From: Verrucomicrobiota bacterium
GTDB taxonomy: Bacteria > Verrucomicrobiota > Verrucomicrobiia > Limisphaerales > UBA11320
NCBI GenBank assembly: GCA_016199985.1
Contig: JACQFQ010000029.1
Span: 1 to 64,000, forward strand
Length of the DNA stretch: 64,000 nucleotides
Reading direction: 5' to 3'
A program made the translations under genes and the position numbers. The notes beneath the pieces are model-generated. The model did not search any database. It saw only the letters and a list, made by a program, of their open reading frames with translations, and was not told where the DNA came from. Shown in pieces: positions 1 through 8,541 of the stretch (its first letter is position 1; every line of letters starts with the position of its first letter).

Positions 1-1
1 G

Positions 2-112
2 CAGGACCGCTTCAAGAGAACCGGCCAATTTTGGTCTCGGCGCGGCTTGCGTCACCTCCTGGCTGTCGAGGAAGCCGTCCGAAATCGCGATTTCGACCCC
101 CGCTGTAACTGA
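2..112 (+). CDS. partial ORF, possible transposase C-terminus
   Basis: The window opens inside an open frame that ends at a TGA at 110-112, giving about 36 residues. The tail is rich in Arg, contains KRTGQFW followed by LRHLLAVEEAVRNRDFD, and resembles the C-terminal end of ISKra4-like transposases (a basic stretch, then a 'LLxLxxAxxNxxWD' pattern). The similarity is from memory and the fragment is short. It could equally be the end of another basic protein. It lies about 140 bp upstream of a tRNA gene, a common neighbourhood for mobile DNA. No terminal inverted repeat can be assigned because the other end lies outside the window. Confidence 0.4.
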   Translation, partial: QDRFKRTGQFWSRRGLRHLLAVEEAVRNRDFDPRCN

Positions 113-255
113 ATCTACCCACAACTCGGAGATGCGCCCGGCTTCTGAAAACGCCGAGAAAAGCGCTTGCCTGCGGCGTTCACTGAACCTATTTTCACCC
201 GGCCTTGGGGCGGGATCACCCGTTTCCGAGAATGTATTCAACAGTCCAAACTGGC

Positions 256-330
256 GCGCGGTTAGCTCAGTGGTAGAGCATCGCCTTGACACGGCGGGGG
301 TCACAGGTTCAAGCCCTGTATCGCGCACCA
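256..330 (+). tRNA. tRNA-Val (anticodon GAC)
   Basis: The cloverleaf can be folded by hand. The 7-bp acceptor pairs 256-262 with 320-326 (one G-T pair). The D arm is at 265-279 (GCTC/GAGC). The anticodon stem 281-285/293-297 encloses the loop TTGACAC with anticodon GAC at 288-290. The T arm is ACAGG-TTCAAGC-CCTGT, followed by discriminator A327 and an encoded CCA at 328-330. GAC decodes GUC/GUU valine codons. A short T run follows at 331-335 and may help termination. Confidence 0.95.
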
Positions 331-604
331 TTTTTCTCCTTCAGCGACTTACGGATGGCAGCCCATCCCACAAGCGAGACTCTCTCCACGACCCCAATGG
401 GACATCGCCCTACCGCGTCCCCCGCGAGTCGATCGGCGAGCAGCGCAGAACCGGCGTGAGAAGCTTGAATATAGGCTTCATTGAGTTGGAGCGTTGGAAG
501 CTCGCTCATCGGGTTTCAAACCGTCCTGCGCCAAGCCCCGACAACAGGCTCGCGGACATTTTCTATTCGCTCCATGAGCCGATTTCGTCCGAAATGGCGC
601 ATGT

Positions 605-3600
605 ATGGGCGATGAATCGAATCTCGCCGTGAACCCCACGGCTTCCGAACAAGCCGTGTTCGCCGAAGCGCTCCAGCGCGCCACGTTGGACGCCCGGGCG
701 GCCTATCTCGATTCCGCCTGCGGAGCGGACGTGGCCCTGCGCCGGCGTGTTGAGGCATTGCTGGGCGCCGCCGAAAGCGCCGGTGATTTTCTTGAACGAC
801 CGCCGGCGGGCTTGGCGGCTGACGCCGGTTCCCCGTTGGTCACGCCCGTGCTCAGCGAGAAACTCGGCGACCGGATCGGACGGTACAAGCTGCTGGAGCA
901 AATCGGCGAAGGAGGCTGCGGCGTCGTGTACATGGCCGAGCAGGAGGAACCGGTGCGGCGTCGTGTCGCGCTCAAGGTCATCAAGCTGGGGATGGACACG
1001 AAGTCGGTGATTGCGCGGTTTGAAGCCGAGCGGCAGGCGCTGGCGATGATGGATCATCCGAACATCGCCAAGGTGTTCGACGGCGGCGCGACGCGCGCCG
1101 GGCGGCCCTACTTCGTGATGGAACTGGTGCGCGGCGTTCCCATCACCCAGTTCTGCGATGAAGCGCGGCTTCCGACCGCGTCGCGCCTCCGGCTTTTCAT
1201 CCAGGTGTGCCAGGCCGTCGAGCACGCGCACCAGAAGGGCGTCAGCCACCGCGACCTCAAGCCCTCGAACATTCTCGTCACCGTCAACGACGGCTCTCCG
1301 GTGCCCAAGGTGATCGACTTCGGAATCGCCAAGGCGGCCGGCCAGCGGCTGACGGACAAAACATTGTTCACCCAGTTTCATTCCTTCATCGGCACGCCCG
1401 CCTACACGAGTCCCGAGCAGGCGGAAATGAGCAGCGTCGACATCGACACGCGCACCGACATCTATTCGCTCGGCGTGCTGCTCTATGAACTGCTTACGGG
1501 ACGCACGCCCTTCGACGGCGAGGAACTCCTGCGCTCCGGACTGGACGAAATGCGACGCGTCATTCGGGAAGAGGAGCCCTTGCGTCCATCAACGCGTCTC
1601 ACCCTGGAGCTCAAACGCGCGAGGACTGGCGTTTCGGTCGCGCGGGACTCGGAGCCGAAAAGCGCGCGGGGCCAGGCGTCCCGTGAGTTGCCGACAAAGA
1701 ATCTCATTCAACACGTGCGCGGCGATTTGGATTGGATCGTGATGAAGTGCCTGGAGAAGGATCGCTCGCGCCGGTACGAAACGGCCAGCGGCATGGCGGC
1801 GGACGTCCAGCGCCACCTCAATCACGAACCGATCCTCGCGCGTCCGCCGAGCCGGCTTTATCGCCTGCAAAAAGCTTCCCGACGAAACCGGATCGCTTTC
1901 GTAGCGACGACGGCCCTCGCCATCGCGCTGCTGGGCGGCGCGGTGGTTGGCACAACACAGGCGATTCGCGCGCGGAGCGCGGAGCGTGAGCAAGCCCGGC
2001 TCCGCCGGCAGGCCGAGACCGCCAATAGCGATCTGCGCCACAGCGTCAGCCTGCTGGAACTGGAGCGCGCCGAGGATCTCTTCCGCGGCAACGACTCCTC
2101 CGCGGGCGTGGCGCATCTCACGGCGATGTTACGGCGCGACTCTTCCAATTCCATCGCCGCGAGCCGGCTGGTTTCCTCCCTGGCGCACCGCAATTGGGCG
2201 CTTCCGGCGACGACGCCCATGCGCCATCTCGATCGCGTTTACATCGTTTCGTTCAGTCCCGACGGGCGACGCGTGCTCAGCGCCAGCTGGGACAAGACCG
2301 CCCGAATTTGGGACGCCGCCACGGGAAGCCCGATCGCCACGGCGCGCCATGAAGGACAGATTCTTTTTGCGCGCTATGACGCCGCCGGCGCTCGATTCGT
2401 CACTGCCTCCGCCGACGGCACCGCTCGCATCTGGAGCGCGACCAATGGGGCCGCTCTCACACCACCGCTTCGTCACGACGGCAAGGTCTATTGGGCCGAG
2501 TTCAGTCCGAACGGACGAAGCGTTGTCACCGCTTCCGCCGACAAGACCGCTCGCATTTGGAACGCGAGGAGCGGCGCGTTGGAGCGGGAGTTGCGTGGTC
2601 ATGACACCGAGGTGTTGGTCGCGCGTTTCACCCCCGACGGCGATGCAATCGCGACCGGCACCCAATGGGGGGCGATCCGGCTTTGGGATGTGAGTTCCGG
2701 AAAGACGTTGTTCCATATTGAGAGCGGTCATGGACGCATCAATGCGCTGGCGCTCAGCCCGGACGGGCGGACCATCGCCTCAGCCGGCGCCTACTTCACC
2801 GCGCGGCTTTGGAACGCGGCCAACGGGCAACCGATCAGCGCCCCGCTGGATCACACGAATAACGTCCACCACATCGCGTTCAGTCCCGACGGCCGGCTGG
2901 TGCTCACCACCTCCCAGGACGGCACGGCCAAGCTGTGGAATGCGACGAATGGCTTTCCCATCGGCGAACCCTTGCGGCATGAAGGCGCTGTTGTGTACGG
3001 AGAGTTCAGCCCTGACGGGAGGATTCTGGTCACGACGTCCTTCGACAACGCGGCGCGCCTTTGGGACGTGGGCACAGGACTCCCTTTGAGTCAGCCGTTG
3101 CGCGAGCAGGAAGCCATCCTCCACGCTGGGTTTAGTCCTGATGGCCAGCGGTTGGTGACCGCGTCGTTCGACTGGATGGTTCAGGTCTGGAATATTCTTC
3201 AGCGTTCGTCAGCGACGTTCGAGATGCATCACACCAATAGTGTCACCGCGGTCGCCTTCAACGCGCGCGGCGACGCCTTGCTCACCACATCTTTTGATGG
3301 AACGGCTCGGTTGTGGAGCGCGCGCGATGGGGAGCCGTTGGGGGATCCGATGCGTCACGAAGCGGGGGTGCAATGCGGCGACTTCAGTCCAGATGGCCGA
3401 CGCGTGGTCACCGCTTCAACGAACGGCACGGCCCGTGTGTGGGACGCGGCCACTGGCCGGCAAGTCGCCGGCCCGGCGCGTCATGCGAAAGAAATCTGGT
3501 TCACGCAGTTCAGCCCGGACGGGGAGCATTTCGTCACCGCGTCGGCGGATGGAACGGCGCGCGTCTGGGATTCCCGCTCCGGCCAGCCGAGCGCGCCGCC

Positions 3601-4423
3601 GCTTCGACACACGGACCAGGTGCTCACAGCCCGCTTCAGCCCCGATGGCCAATTCGTGGTGACCGCATCCGAAGACAACAGCGCGCGAGTGTGGAATGCC
3701 AAGACTGGGGAGCCGATCACGGAGCCGCTATGGCATGTGGATCATGTGAAGTGGGCTGGCTTCAGTCCGGACGGCGAAAGGGTCGCCACGGCCTCAAGAG
3801 ACAACCGCGCGGCCATTTGGGCGGTGCCCTCGGGGCGCCGGATAACACCGTGGTTGCAGCATGCCCGCATCGTGGAGAAGGCCGCTTTCAGTCCCGACGG
3901 ACGTCGTGTCGTGACCGGATCCATGGATCTGACCGCGCGAGTTTGGGATGCGAAAACCGGTCAAGCTCTGACGCCACCGCTCCGGCATGATAGCCCGGTT
4001 TCACAGGTTGCTTTCAGTCCTGATGGAGGACGCATCCTGACGGCCGGTTGGAACGGCACGGCGCGCGTGTGGGACGCCAGCACTGGCCAGCCTTTGACCG
4101 AATGGCTGAAGGGCGACGGCCTTCTTGCAGAGGCCTGTTTCGATCCGACGGGCCGGCGCGTCGCCGCGGCCAGCCACCAGGGCCGCGCGCGCGTGTGGGA
4201 TGCGCCCCCAGCGCCCACTCCGGTTCCCGACTGGTTCCTTCACTTAGCGGGGGCCGCGGGCGGGATCCGGATGGGTCCGCTTGGCAACCTGGAACTGGTT
4301 CCCCGCGAGGAATTGGACGCGTGCGGACGGGAATTGAAAACGAGGGCTGCGAACGGCTTTTATGAAAACCTTGCCCGATGGTTTCTCACCGACCCGTCGC
4401 AACGACGGGCGACCCCCTTCTGA
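605..4423 (+). CDS. membrane Ser/Thr protein kinase with C-terminal WD40 propellers
   Basis: A 1272-residue Hanks-type kinase receptor. The kinase domain runs from about residue 94 to 320: glycine loop GEGGCG (101-106), ATP-binding Lys124 in VALK, catalytic HRDLKPSN with Asp217, and DFG at 238-240. All key residues are present, so it should be active. A transmembrane helix follows at about 430-452, placing the kinase in the cytoplasm. The remainder is about 16 WD40-like repeats (FSPDG...W), enough for two beta-propellers on the far side of the membrane. The ECF sigma factor gene lies 120 bp downstream on the same strand, the usual partner in Verrucomicrobiota and Planctomycetota. The substrate is unknown. 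No other start fits better than the ATG at 605. Confidence 0.93.
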   Translation: MGDESNLAVNPTASEQAVFAEALQRATLDARAAYLDSACGADVALRRRVEALLGAAESAGDFLERPPAGLAADAGSPLVTPVLSEKLGDRIGRYKLLEQIGEGGCGVVYMAEQEEPVRRRVALKVIKLGMDTKSVIARFEAERQALAMMDHPNIAKVFDGGATRAGRPYFVMELVRGVPITQFCDEARLPTASRLRLFIQVCQAVEHAHQKGVSHRDLKPSNILVTVNDGSPVPKVIDFGIAKAAGQRLTDKTLFTQFHSFIGTPAYTSPEQAEMSSVDIDTRTDIYSLGVLLYELLTGRTPFDGEELLRSGLDEMRRVIREEEPLRPSTRLTLELKRARTGVSVARDSEPKSARGQASRELPTKNLIQHVRGDLDWIVMKCLEKDRSRRYETASGMAADVQRHLNHEPILARPPSRLYRLQKASRRNRIAFVATTALAIALLGGAVVGTTQAIRARSAEREQARLRRQAETANSDLRHSVSLLELERAEDLFRGNDSSAGVAHLTAMLRRDSSNSIAASRLVSSLAHRNWALPATTPMRHLDRVYIVSFSPDGRRVLSASWDKTARIWDAATGSPIATARHEGQILFARYDAAGARFVTASADGTARIWSATNGAALTPPLRHDGKVYWAEFSPNGRSVVTASADKTARIWNARSGALERELRGHDTEVLVARFTPDGDAIATGTQWGAIRLWDVSSGKTLFHIESGHGRINALALSPDGRTIASAGAYFTARLWNAANGQPISAPLDHTNNVHHIAFSPDGRLVLTTSQDGTAKLWNATNGFPIGEPLRHEGAVVYGEFSPDGRILVTTSFDNAARLWDVGTGLPLSQPLREQEAILHAGFSPDGQRLVTASFDWMVQVWNILQRSSATFEMHHTNSVTAVAFNARGDALLTTSFDGTARLWSARDGEPLGDPMRHEAGVQCGDFSPDGRRVVTASTNGTARVWDAATGRQVAGPARHAKEIWFTQFSPDGEHFVTASADGTARVWDSRSGQPSAPPLRHTDQVLTARFSPDGQFVVTASEDNSARVWNAKTGEPITEPLWHVDHVKWAGFSPDGERVATASRDNRAAIWAVPSGRRITPWLQHARIVEKAAFSPDGRRVVTGSMDLTARVWDAKTGQALTPPLRHDSPVSQVAFSPDGGRILTAGWNGTARVWDASTGQPLTEWLKGDGLLAEACFDPTGRRVAAASHQGRARVWDAPPAPTPVPDWFLHLAGAAGGIRMGPLGNLELVPREELDACGRELKTRAANGFYENLARWFLTDPSQRRATPF

Positions 4424-4543
4424 TGGCCGCTCGTTGGCGACCGGGCCAAGCGGTCGTTCCAGCGAAGAATCGCGCGGCCAGCGGCCTGAAGCCTTGCCTC
4501 ATTTCGCATTGTGGGATCGCGCTCCTGCTGTACCTTCGTGCGC

Positions 4544-5152
4544 GTGAGCGACGTCACCCGCATTCTCACAGCCATTGAGCAAGGCAACCCCCAGGCAGCC
4601 GATGAACTTCTGCCTCTGGTCTATCAGGAATTGCGTCGCATCGCGGCGCGCAAGATGGCTGGGGAACGTCCCGGACACACGCTCCAGCCCACCGCGCTTG
4701 TGCACGAAGCCTGGCTGAAGCTGGTGGATTCGCCCGCCCAATCCTGGCAGAACCGCGCGCACTTTTTTGGCGCCGCCACCGAGGCGATGCGACGCATCCT
4801 TATCGACCGCGCCCGACGGAAAGGCAGGCAGCGCCGCGGCTCCGGCGCCGAGCATTTGGACGCTGATGAAATCGAAATCGCCAGCCCTGCGCCCAACGAC
4901 GAGTTGCTCGCGCTCAACGACGCCCTCGACCGCTTCGCCGCGGTGGAGCCAAGGCAGGCCGAACTCGTCAAACTCCGCTATTTCGCAGGGTTGAAAATCG
5001 AAGAAGCCGCGGAGGTCCTCGGCATTTCGGAGGGCACCGCCAAACGATGGTGGAGCTACGCCCGAGCCTGGCTTTTGCTCGAAATCCGTTCGGAATCAGG
5101 CGCGATTCCCGCAAAGAACGCCGTTTCCAGCGGCGGCTTGCCCGAGATTTGA
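4544..5152 (+). CDS. ECF-type RNA polymerase sigma factor (PVC 'sigma-70_X6' type)
   Basis: An alternative sigma factor of about 202 residues. Region 2 begins with VTRILTAIEQG...ADELLPLVYQELRRIA and contains the ARKMAGERPGHTLQPTALVHEAWLKL block typical of the TIGR02999 family. Region 4 holds the helix-turn-helix EEAAEVLGISEGTAKRWW. The frame is open from 4511, but the family starts at 'xSDVTRIL', so GTG 4544 is preferred; GTG 4538 is the alternative. It follows the WD40 kinase gene, suggesting that the kinase, directly or indirectly, controls this factor. The family name is recalled rather than searched. Its target promoters cannot be read from the window, although the secreted-protein cluster immediately downstream is an obvious candidate. 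Confidence 0.9.
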   Translation: MSDVTRILTAIEQGNPQAADELLPLVYQELRRIAARKMAGERPGHTLQPTALVHEAWLKLVDSPAQSWQNRAHFFGAATEAMRRILIDRARRKGRQRRGSGAEHLDADEIEIASPAPNDELLALNDALDRFAAVEPRQAELVKLRYFAGLKIEEAAEVLGISEGTAKRWWSYARAWLLLEIRSESGAIPAKNAVSSGGLPEI

Positions 5153-5576
5153 GTCTTCTCAGAGGGTGGAGACTCGAGACGCTGGTTAGCTGAACCGGTG
5201 ACGCGCCCTGAGGTCGCTTTCGACGCATCCCAGTCGACCCGAACACCCCCCGCCGCGCTCCAATCCCTTCCAGAGCCTCCAATGCGTTGAGATCTCAATG
5301 AGTTCGTCTTCACGGCAAAACGGCTCAGACAGGACGAAACCGCAATGACTACAGATCGCGTGAGACTTTCCGCTGAGTTTTGGCGCATGAAAGGCTGGAA
5401 CCTGACCAGCCGCCTTGGCGGCGCCATTGAATGAACGCGAATCTGAGATTCCTTGGACTCCTCCGCGCCGAGTCGCCATCGACGTCGCAGGACGGACGTC
5501 GACTACCCAGAGGCCGCCGCCGCCAGCTTCATGATCGTCGCGCCATGACGCTCCCGCATCACAACTTCGCCATTGC
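5153..5576. other. intergenic stretch without a recognisable gene
   Basis: This 424-bp gap separates the sigma factor from the secreted-protein cluster. Several overlapping short frames exist on the minus strand, but none has a recognisable domain, a plausible ribosome site or consistent codon use. No clear hairpin terminator was seen. It presumably carries the promoter of the downstream NHL-protein gene. Confidence 0.4.
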
Positions 5577-6800
5577 ATGAAACCAATAACCGCGAGGGTC
5601 CTCTTCACGTGCGCGGTGCTCCTCTCCGCTCTCAGGGTCGTCGCCCAATCCTATTCCATCGACTGGCACACCACGGGAGAAGGCGGCGGCGCAAGCTTTG
5701 GGAGCGGGTATGCCCTCAATGCCACCATCGGCCAATGGAGCGCGAGCGCGATCCTGACCGGCGGCGGCTACACGATGGAGGGCGACGGATTCTGGGGCGA
5801 CCGGCCGTCCCCAGCCCGCATGGACACGCTCTTCGTGGCAGACTACGCCAACCACAGCATCCATCAGGTCACGCCGGAGGGCGTCGCCTCGCTCTTCGCC
5901 AGCAACGGCTTGTCCGGTCCTGTTGGGTTGGCCTTCGACAGCGCGGGCAATCTCTATGTGGGCGACTATGGGAGCGGCTCGATCAAGAAGCTCACGCCGG
6001 AGGGCGCCGTCTCGATCTTTGACAACAGCGGAGTTGTTACTCCAGACGGCCTGGCCTGCGACAGAGCGGGCAATCTCTATGTGGCGAATCAACGCAACAA
6101 TACGATTGAGAAGTACACGCCCGACGGCGTTCCCTCTGTCTTCGCCAGCAGCGGTTTGTTCAACCCGGTCGGCCTTGTCTTCGACCGTGCGGGGAACCTC
6201 TATGCGGCCAACCACAGCAACAACACGATCCAGAAGTTCACGCCGGAGGGCGTCGGCTCGATCTTCGCCAGCAGCGGTTTGTTCAACCCAACCGGCCTGG
6301 CTTTCGACAGTGCGGGCAATCTCTACGCCGCAAACCTTAACTCCTCAACGATCCAGAAATTCACGCCGAGCGGGGACGGTTCCCTCTTCGCCAACACCGG
6401 ACTGGACGCACCCTGGGGCCTGGCCTTCGACAGCGCCGGCAATCTCTATGCCTCCAACCAAGGGAGCGGCACGATCGAGAAGTTTACCCCGGACGGCGTC
6501 GCCTCCGTCTTCGCGAAGGGTGTGGGCGCCCCCTATTTCATCGCGTTTGCCCCCGCAGATCCGGCGACGGTTCCATTCCGGATTAGCTCCGTGAGGATTT
6601 CCGGTGACACGCTGCGCTTTAGTTTCCCGGCGTACGCCGGCCAAACCTTTGTCGTCGAAAGCATCGACGATCTGGGGTCGGACACATGGCGGCTGTTTGA
6701 GGATTTGACGAGTGTCAACGCCGGGGGAACGACGGAAATCATCGTCCCTATTCTCAGCAGCCAGCCGCGGCAGTTTTTCCGCGTGAGGCTATCTCCATAG
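5577..6800 (+). CDS. secreted NHL/SMP-30-like beta-propeller protein
   Basis: The 407-residue protein begins with a Sec signal peptide (MKPITARVLFTCAVLLSALRVVAQ, likely cut after VAQ). A short N-terminal module (residues ~26-75, rich in Gly) precedes six or so repeats of about 42 residues with the core GLAFDSAGNLYVA and IQKFTPEGVxSIFASSG, each an NHL-type propeller blade. The final ~75 residues (ISSVRISGDTLRFSFP...FVVESIDDL...RQFFRVRLSP) match the small C-terminal beta domain common at the ends of verrucomicrobial exported proteins. Function is unknown; such propellers bind ligands or act as lactonases, but no lactonase metal site was recognised. The DNA of blades 3-5 is nearly identical, implying recent duplication. 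Confidence 0.8.
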   Translation: MKPITARVLFTCAVLLSALRVVAQSYSIDWHTTGEGGGASFGSGYALNATIGQWSASAILTGGGYTMEGDGFWGDRPSPARMDTLFVADYANHSIHQVTPEGVASLFASNGLSGPVGLAFDSAGNLYVGDYGSGSIKKLTPEGAVSIFDNSGVVTPDGLACDRAGNLYVANQRNNTIEKYTPDGVPSVFASSGLFNPVGLVFDRAGNLYAANHSNNTIQKFTPEGVGSIFASSGLFNPTGLAFDSAGNLYAANLNSSTIQKFTPSGDGSLFANTGLDAPWGLAFDSAGNLYASNQGSGTIEKFTPDGVASVFAKGVGAPYFIAFAPADPATVPFRISSVRISGDTLRFSFPAYAGQTFVVESIDDLGSDTWRLFEDLTSVNAGGTTEIIVPILSSQPRQFFRVRLSP

Positions 6801-6832
6801 ATCATGACCTTCGCCCCTCAAAGACCAAGACA

Positions 6833-8518
6833 ATGAAAACAGCAATAACAACATTCGCGGGAGCCTGGCTCTTCCTTTGCAGCCTGGCTCTGGCCTCGGC
6901 GCAAAGCACGGCATTCACATACAATGGCCGATTGAACAACGGCGGCGCTCCGGTGAACGGATCTTACGAGATGCAGTTCACGGTTTATGATTCAGAGGCG
7001 GGCGGAATCGTCGTCGCCGGCCCCCGCGTCATGAGCCCCGTGAACGTCGCCAATGGCTTGTTCACTCTGCGCCTCGACTTCGGCGCCGGTGTGTTCACAG
7101 GCCCAGCGCGCTGGCTGGATATCGCCGTGCGTCCGGTGGGAGGCGGCGGCTTTGCGGGATTGGCGCCCCGACAGGAAGTAACGGCATCGCCTTATGCGAT
7201 CCAGGCGCAAACGGCCGGGAGCGTGGCCAACAGCAGCGTGGCCGTGAGTCAGTTGAACACAGGCGGCCTGGCGCCCAAGCCTGGGCAGATCCTCTCTTAC
7301 AACGGAGGGAACCTTTTCTGGACCGATCCCGGTGTGGCGGCCGGCGGCATCTGGTCCTTACAGAACAACAACGCCTATTACGGCGCTGGCAATGTGGGCG
7401 TGGGCGGCGTCGCCAGCGGCAGCAGCAAACTCCAAATCACCGGGGCGGATGCCCTCACCATGGCCGGACCCGGGCCCTATCTGACATGGCATGACACACT
7501 CAGCGGCAGGAGCGCCGTGATTTCCAGCGCGTCGGGGACCCTCTATTACCGCGTGCCCAATGCCGCGGGAACAGTGATCACCGCAGGTTACGTCGATTCG
7601 AACGGATCGGTCATCAAGGGAAGGCTGTCTCTGGAAGGGGCTGGCCCGTATATCACCTGGAATGATTCGACTTCGGGCAGAAGCGCCACCATCTCCAGCA
7701 CACTGGGGACCCTTTACTACCGTGTTCCCGATGCGGCGGGCACAGTCGTTACGGCGGGCTACGTCGATTCGAACGGGTCGGTCATCCGGGGACGGTTGTC
7801 GCTGGAGGGCACTGGGGCTTACAGCGGCATCAATCTCCTGACGGCGGATCCGACAGGCCTCAAATTTGGCTCCCGGCTCGGCCAGCAGCTCTGGCTATGG
7901 TCCGATCCAGCCAGTACCCGTTACTTCGGCCTCGGCATGCAGGCGTCCACGCTCTACAGCCGCTGCGGCGGCGGGGGCGCTGATGGTTTCGCCTGGTACA
8001 AAGGTGGCGCGCATGATGACCATTACCATAACGCCGGCGGGGGAAAGTTGCTCATGTCGCTCGACTCAAGCGGTCTTAGCGTCACCACGCTGACGATCCT
8101 TGGCGGCGCCGACCTCGCGGAGCCTTTCGAATTGTCCGATGCGTCCATCGCCAGGGGTTCGGTGGTGATTATCGATTCCGAGAACGCGGGGAAACTCAAA
8201 TTGAGCAATGGGGCCTATGACCAGAGGGTGGCGGGTGTCGTGAGCGGCGCCAATGGCGTGAATCCCGGCATTAGTCTCCGTCAGGAGGGTGTTTTGGGAG
8301 GAGGTCAAAACGTGGCGTTGAGTGGACGCGTGTACGTTCTCGCGGACGCGAACGTGGCGCCGATTCAGCCGGGGGACTTGCTGACCACCTCGGATACGCC
8401 AGGCCACGCCATGAAGGTGGCCGATCACGGGAAAGCCCAAGGCGCCATTCTCGGAAAGGCGATGAGCGGCCTGAAAGAGGGCAGGGGGCTGGTGCTTGTG
8501 CTGGTGACTTTGCAGTGA
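6833..8518 (+). CDS. secreted fibre-like repeat protein
   Basis: A 561-residue protein with a signal peptide (MKTAITTFAGAWLFLCSLALASAQ) followed by the STAFTYNGRLNNGGAPVNGSY motif that opens many exported PVC-group proteins. Residues ~205-330 hold two tandem copies of a ~58-residue unit (GPYxTWxDxxSGRSAxISSxxGTLYYRVP...GYVDSNGSVI). The C-terminal ~130 residues (GGADLAEPFELSD...GDLLTTSDTPGHAMKV...GLVLVLVTLQ) resemble stalk or tail domains of phage tail-fibre and endosialidase-like proteins. It starts 32 bp after the NHL gene, and the following gene overlaps or abuts its stop, so the three are probably co-transcribed. Function unknown; a surface appendage or adhesin is an inference. Confidence 0.72.
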   Translation: MKTAITTFAGAWLFLCSLALASAQSTAFTYNGRLNNGGAPVNGSYEMQFTVYDSEAGGIVVAGPRVMSPVNVANGLFTLRLDFGAGVFTGPARWLDIAVRPVGGGGFAGLAPRQEVTASPYAIQAQTAGSVANSSVAVSQLNTGGLAPKPGQILSYNGGNLFWTDPGVAAGGIWSLQNNNAYYGAGNVGVGGVASGSSKLQITGADALTMAGPGPYLTWHDTLSGRSAVISSASGTLYYRVPNAAGTVITAGYVDSNGSVIKGRLSLEGAGPYITWNDSTSGRSATISSTLGTLYYRVPDAAGTVVTAGYVDSNGSVIRGRLSLEGTGAYSGINLLTADPTGLKFGSRLGQQLWLWSDPASTRYFGLGMQASTLYSRCGGGGADGFAWYKGGAHDDHYHNAGGGKLLMSLDSSGLSVTTLTILGGADLAEPFELSDASIARGSVVIIDSENAGKLKLSNGAYDQRVAGVVSGANGVNPGISLRQEGVLGGGQNVALSGRVYVLADANVAPIQPGDLLTTSDTPGHAMKVADHGKAQGAILGKAMSGLKEGRGLVLVLVTLQ

Positions 8519-8541
8519 ACAAAGAGAGGAACAACCCTGCC

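Noticed and set aside
563..1381. 272-residue minus-strand frame opposite the kinase domain
   Set aside because: A shadow of the high-GC kinase gene: it has no recognisable domain, and the plus strand has all kinase motifs.
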